Source: Chloroflexota bacterium (GTDB lineage Bacteria > Chloroflexota > Dormibacteria > Dormibacterales > Dormibacteraceae). From it: a stretch of DNA of 6,048 bases. The stretch lies in assembly GCA_005880525.1 (NCBI GenBank), contig VBFW01000209.1, positions 1 to 6,048 of the forward strand, given 5' to 3'. Position 1 is the first letter of the stretch; the number at the start of each line of letters is the position of its first letter. The position numbers were made by a program, and so were the translations under genes. The notes beneath the pieces are model-generated. The model was not told where the DNA came from. It ran no database searches and worked only from the letters and a program-made list of their open reading frames with translations. Positions 5,421 to 6,048 of this stretch are shown piece after piece.

Positions 5421-6029
5421 TCAGGTGTTCTTGATCGAGAGAGTCTCGATCACTTCCGCGCAGTGCTCGCATTCGTCCATGGTCTCTTCGAGCAGCGCGT
5501 AGACGTCCTTCCACTTGATCAGGTCGGCCGGGGCGAGGTGGTCGTTGAAGAGCTCTTTCAACGCCTCCCTTGTGATGCGGTCGCCTTCGTTCTCGAGGCG
5601 GTGGATTTCCTTCAGTAGCGGTTCCACACCGTTGAAGTCTTCGAGCCGCCCGAGTGCCTCCTCCAGCATCTTGCCGGCGCGCTCCAGGCACTCGCCTATC
5701 TCTTTCGCCTGGTCGGTGATGTGGCCGATGTTGTACAGATCGATCTTGTCGGCCACCTCCTCGGCCAGGTCCACGACCTCGTCGAGCGAATGGGCCAGCA
5801 GGAGGATGTCCTCCTGATCGATCGGCGTGACGAACGTACGGTTCGTGAGCCGGTAAATCTCGTGGGTGACGTTGTCCGCCTGGTGCTCGAGGTCGCGTAG
5901 CCGCGGGTGCCGGCTGCGGCCTTCGAGCATCGACTTGCTGAGATCGGAAAGGGTCTCACTCAGCAGCTCTCCCTGCTTCCGAAACAGTTCGTAGAAACGG
6001 CGCTCCGTGGGCACCAGGCTGAGTTTCAT
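5421..6029 (-). CDS. DUF47 / PhoU-like phosphate-transport regulator
   Basis: Cytoplasmic all-helical protein of the DUF47 (PhoU-divergent) family, thought to modulate the neighbouring PiT permease. It has 202 residues, normal for the family (about 205-215). Typical segments are FYELFRKQGELLSE (12-25), LEHQADNVTHEIYRLTNRTF (47-66), the acidic PIDQEDILLLAHSLDEVVDLAEE (69-91), LENEGDRI (145-152) and DLIKWKDVYALLEETMDECEHCAEVIE near the C-terminus. The repeated E..AD and E.EGD patterns are the family's metal-binding type motifs. Most of the chain is heptad-like helix with many charged residues, fitting paired helical bundles. The start ATG at 6029 is preceded by GGGGTGG with five bases spacing, a weak Shine-Dalgarno. 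It is the first gene of the minus-strand group visible here; its promoter lies mostly beyond the window edge. Confidence 0.94.
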   Translation of the reverse strand: MKLSLVPTERRFYELFRKQGELLSETLSDLSKSMLEGRSRHPRLRDLEHQADNVTHEIYRLTNRTFVTPIDQEDILLLAHSLDEVVDLAEEVADKIDLYNIGHITDQAKEIGECLERAGKMLEEALGRLEDFNGVEPLLKEIHRLENEGDRITREALKELFNDHLAPADLIKWKDVYALLEETMDECEHCAEVIETLSIKNT

Positions 6030-6048
6030 TCAGGCCACCCCGTCTAAA

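Noticed and set aside
4784..5434. A 216-codon plus-strand frame antisense to PiT
   Set aside because: The product is a charged, Arg/Asp-rich shadow of PiT codons with no family features and no ribosome site.

Overview
The window is a compact, GC-rich bacterial chromosome segment with eight protein-coding genes and almost no non-coding DNA. I see no mobile element, CRISPR array, rRNA or tRNA. The base composition, the wording of the FolP motifs (FSGDGL, GGQSTRPG), a MurE-family enzyme lacking the diaminopimelate motif, and genes starting right after a -10 hexamer suggest a Terrabacteria lineage. Chloroflexota or Dormibacterota-like soil bacteria, or a deep actinobacterial relative, are my best guesses; this is inference from motif resemblance, not a database result.

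Layout: folP (dihydropteroate synthase, minus, 3' end outside the window) starts at 786 and diverges from a MurE-family Mur ligase (plus, 807-2303). Only 20 bases separate the two starts, and they hold overlapping -10-like hexamers on both strands. murE converges on the thiamin-thiazole genes, with the murE and thiS stop codons overlapping. The other genes all lie on the minus strand. In transcription order they are a DUF47/PhoU-like protein (6029-5421), a PiT-family phosphate permease (5380-4361), a MutT1-like Nudix hydrolase (4280-3855), thiG (3821-3027), a ThiE/TenI-family protein (3012-2503) and thiS (2506-2300).

Functionally there are three modules. DUF47 plus PiT form a phosphate-uptake pair. 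ThiG and ThiS build the thiazole phosphate of thiamin, probably with the ThiE/TenI-like protein in a tautomerase or accessory role. FolP (folate) and the Mur ligase (peptidoglycan) share a divergent control region. The Nudix gene has its own Shine-Dalgarno and a plausible promoter, and may carry the thi genes downstream as part of one transcript.

I found no sign of a wholly new system. The points worth a second look are the bidirectional leaderless promoter, the altered substrate motif of the Mur ligase, a ThiS ending in Phe after its Gly-Gly, and a ThiE/TenI homolog lacking the catalytic motifs of both subfamilies and apparently missing its first beta strand under the only ordinary start codon.
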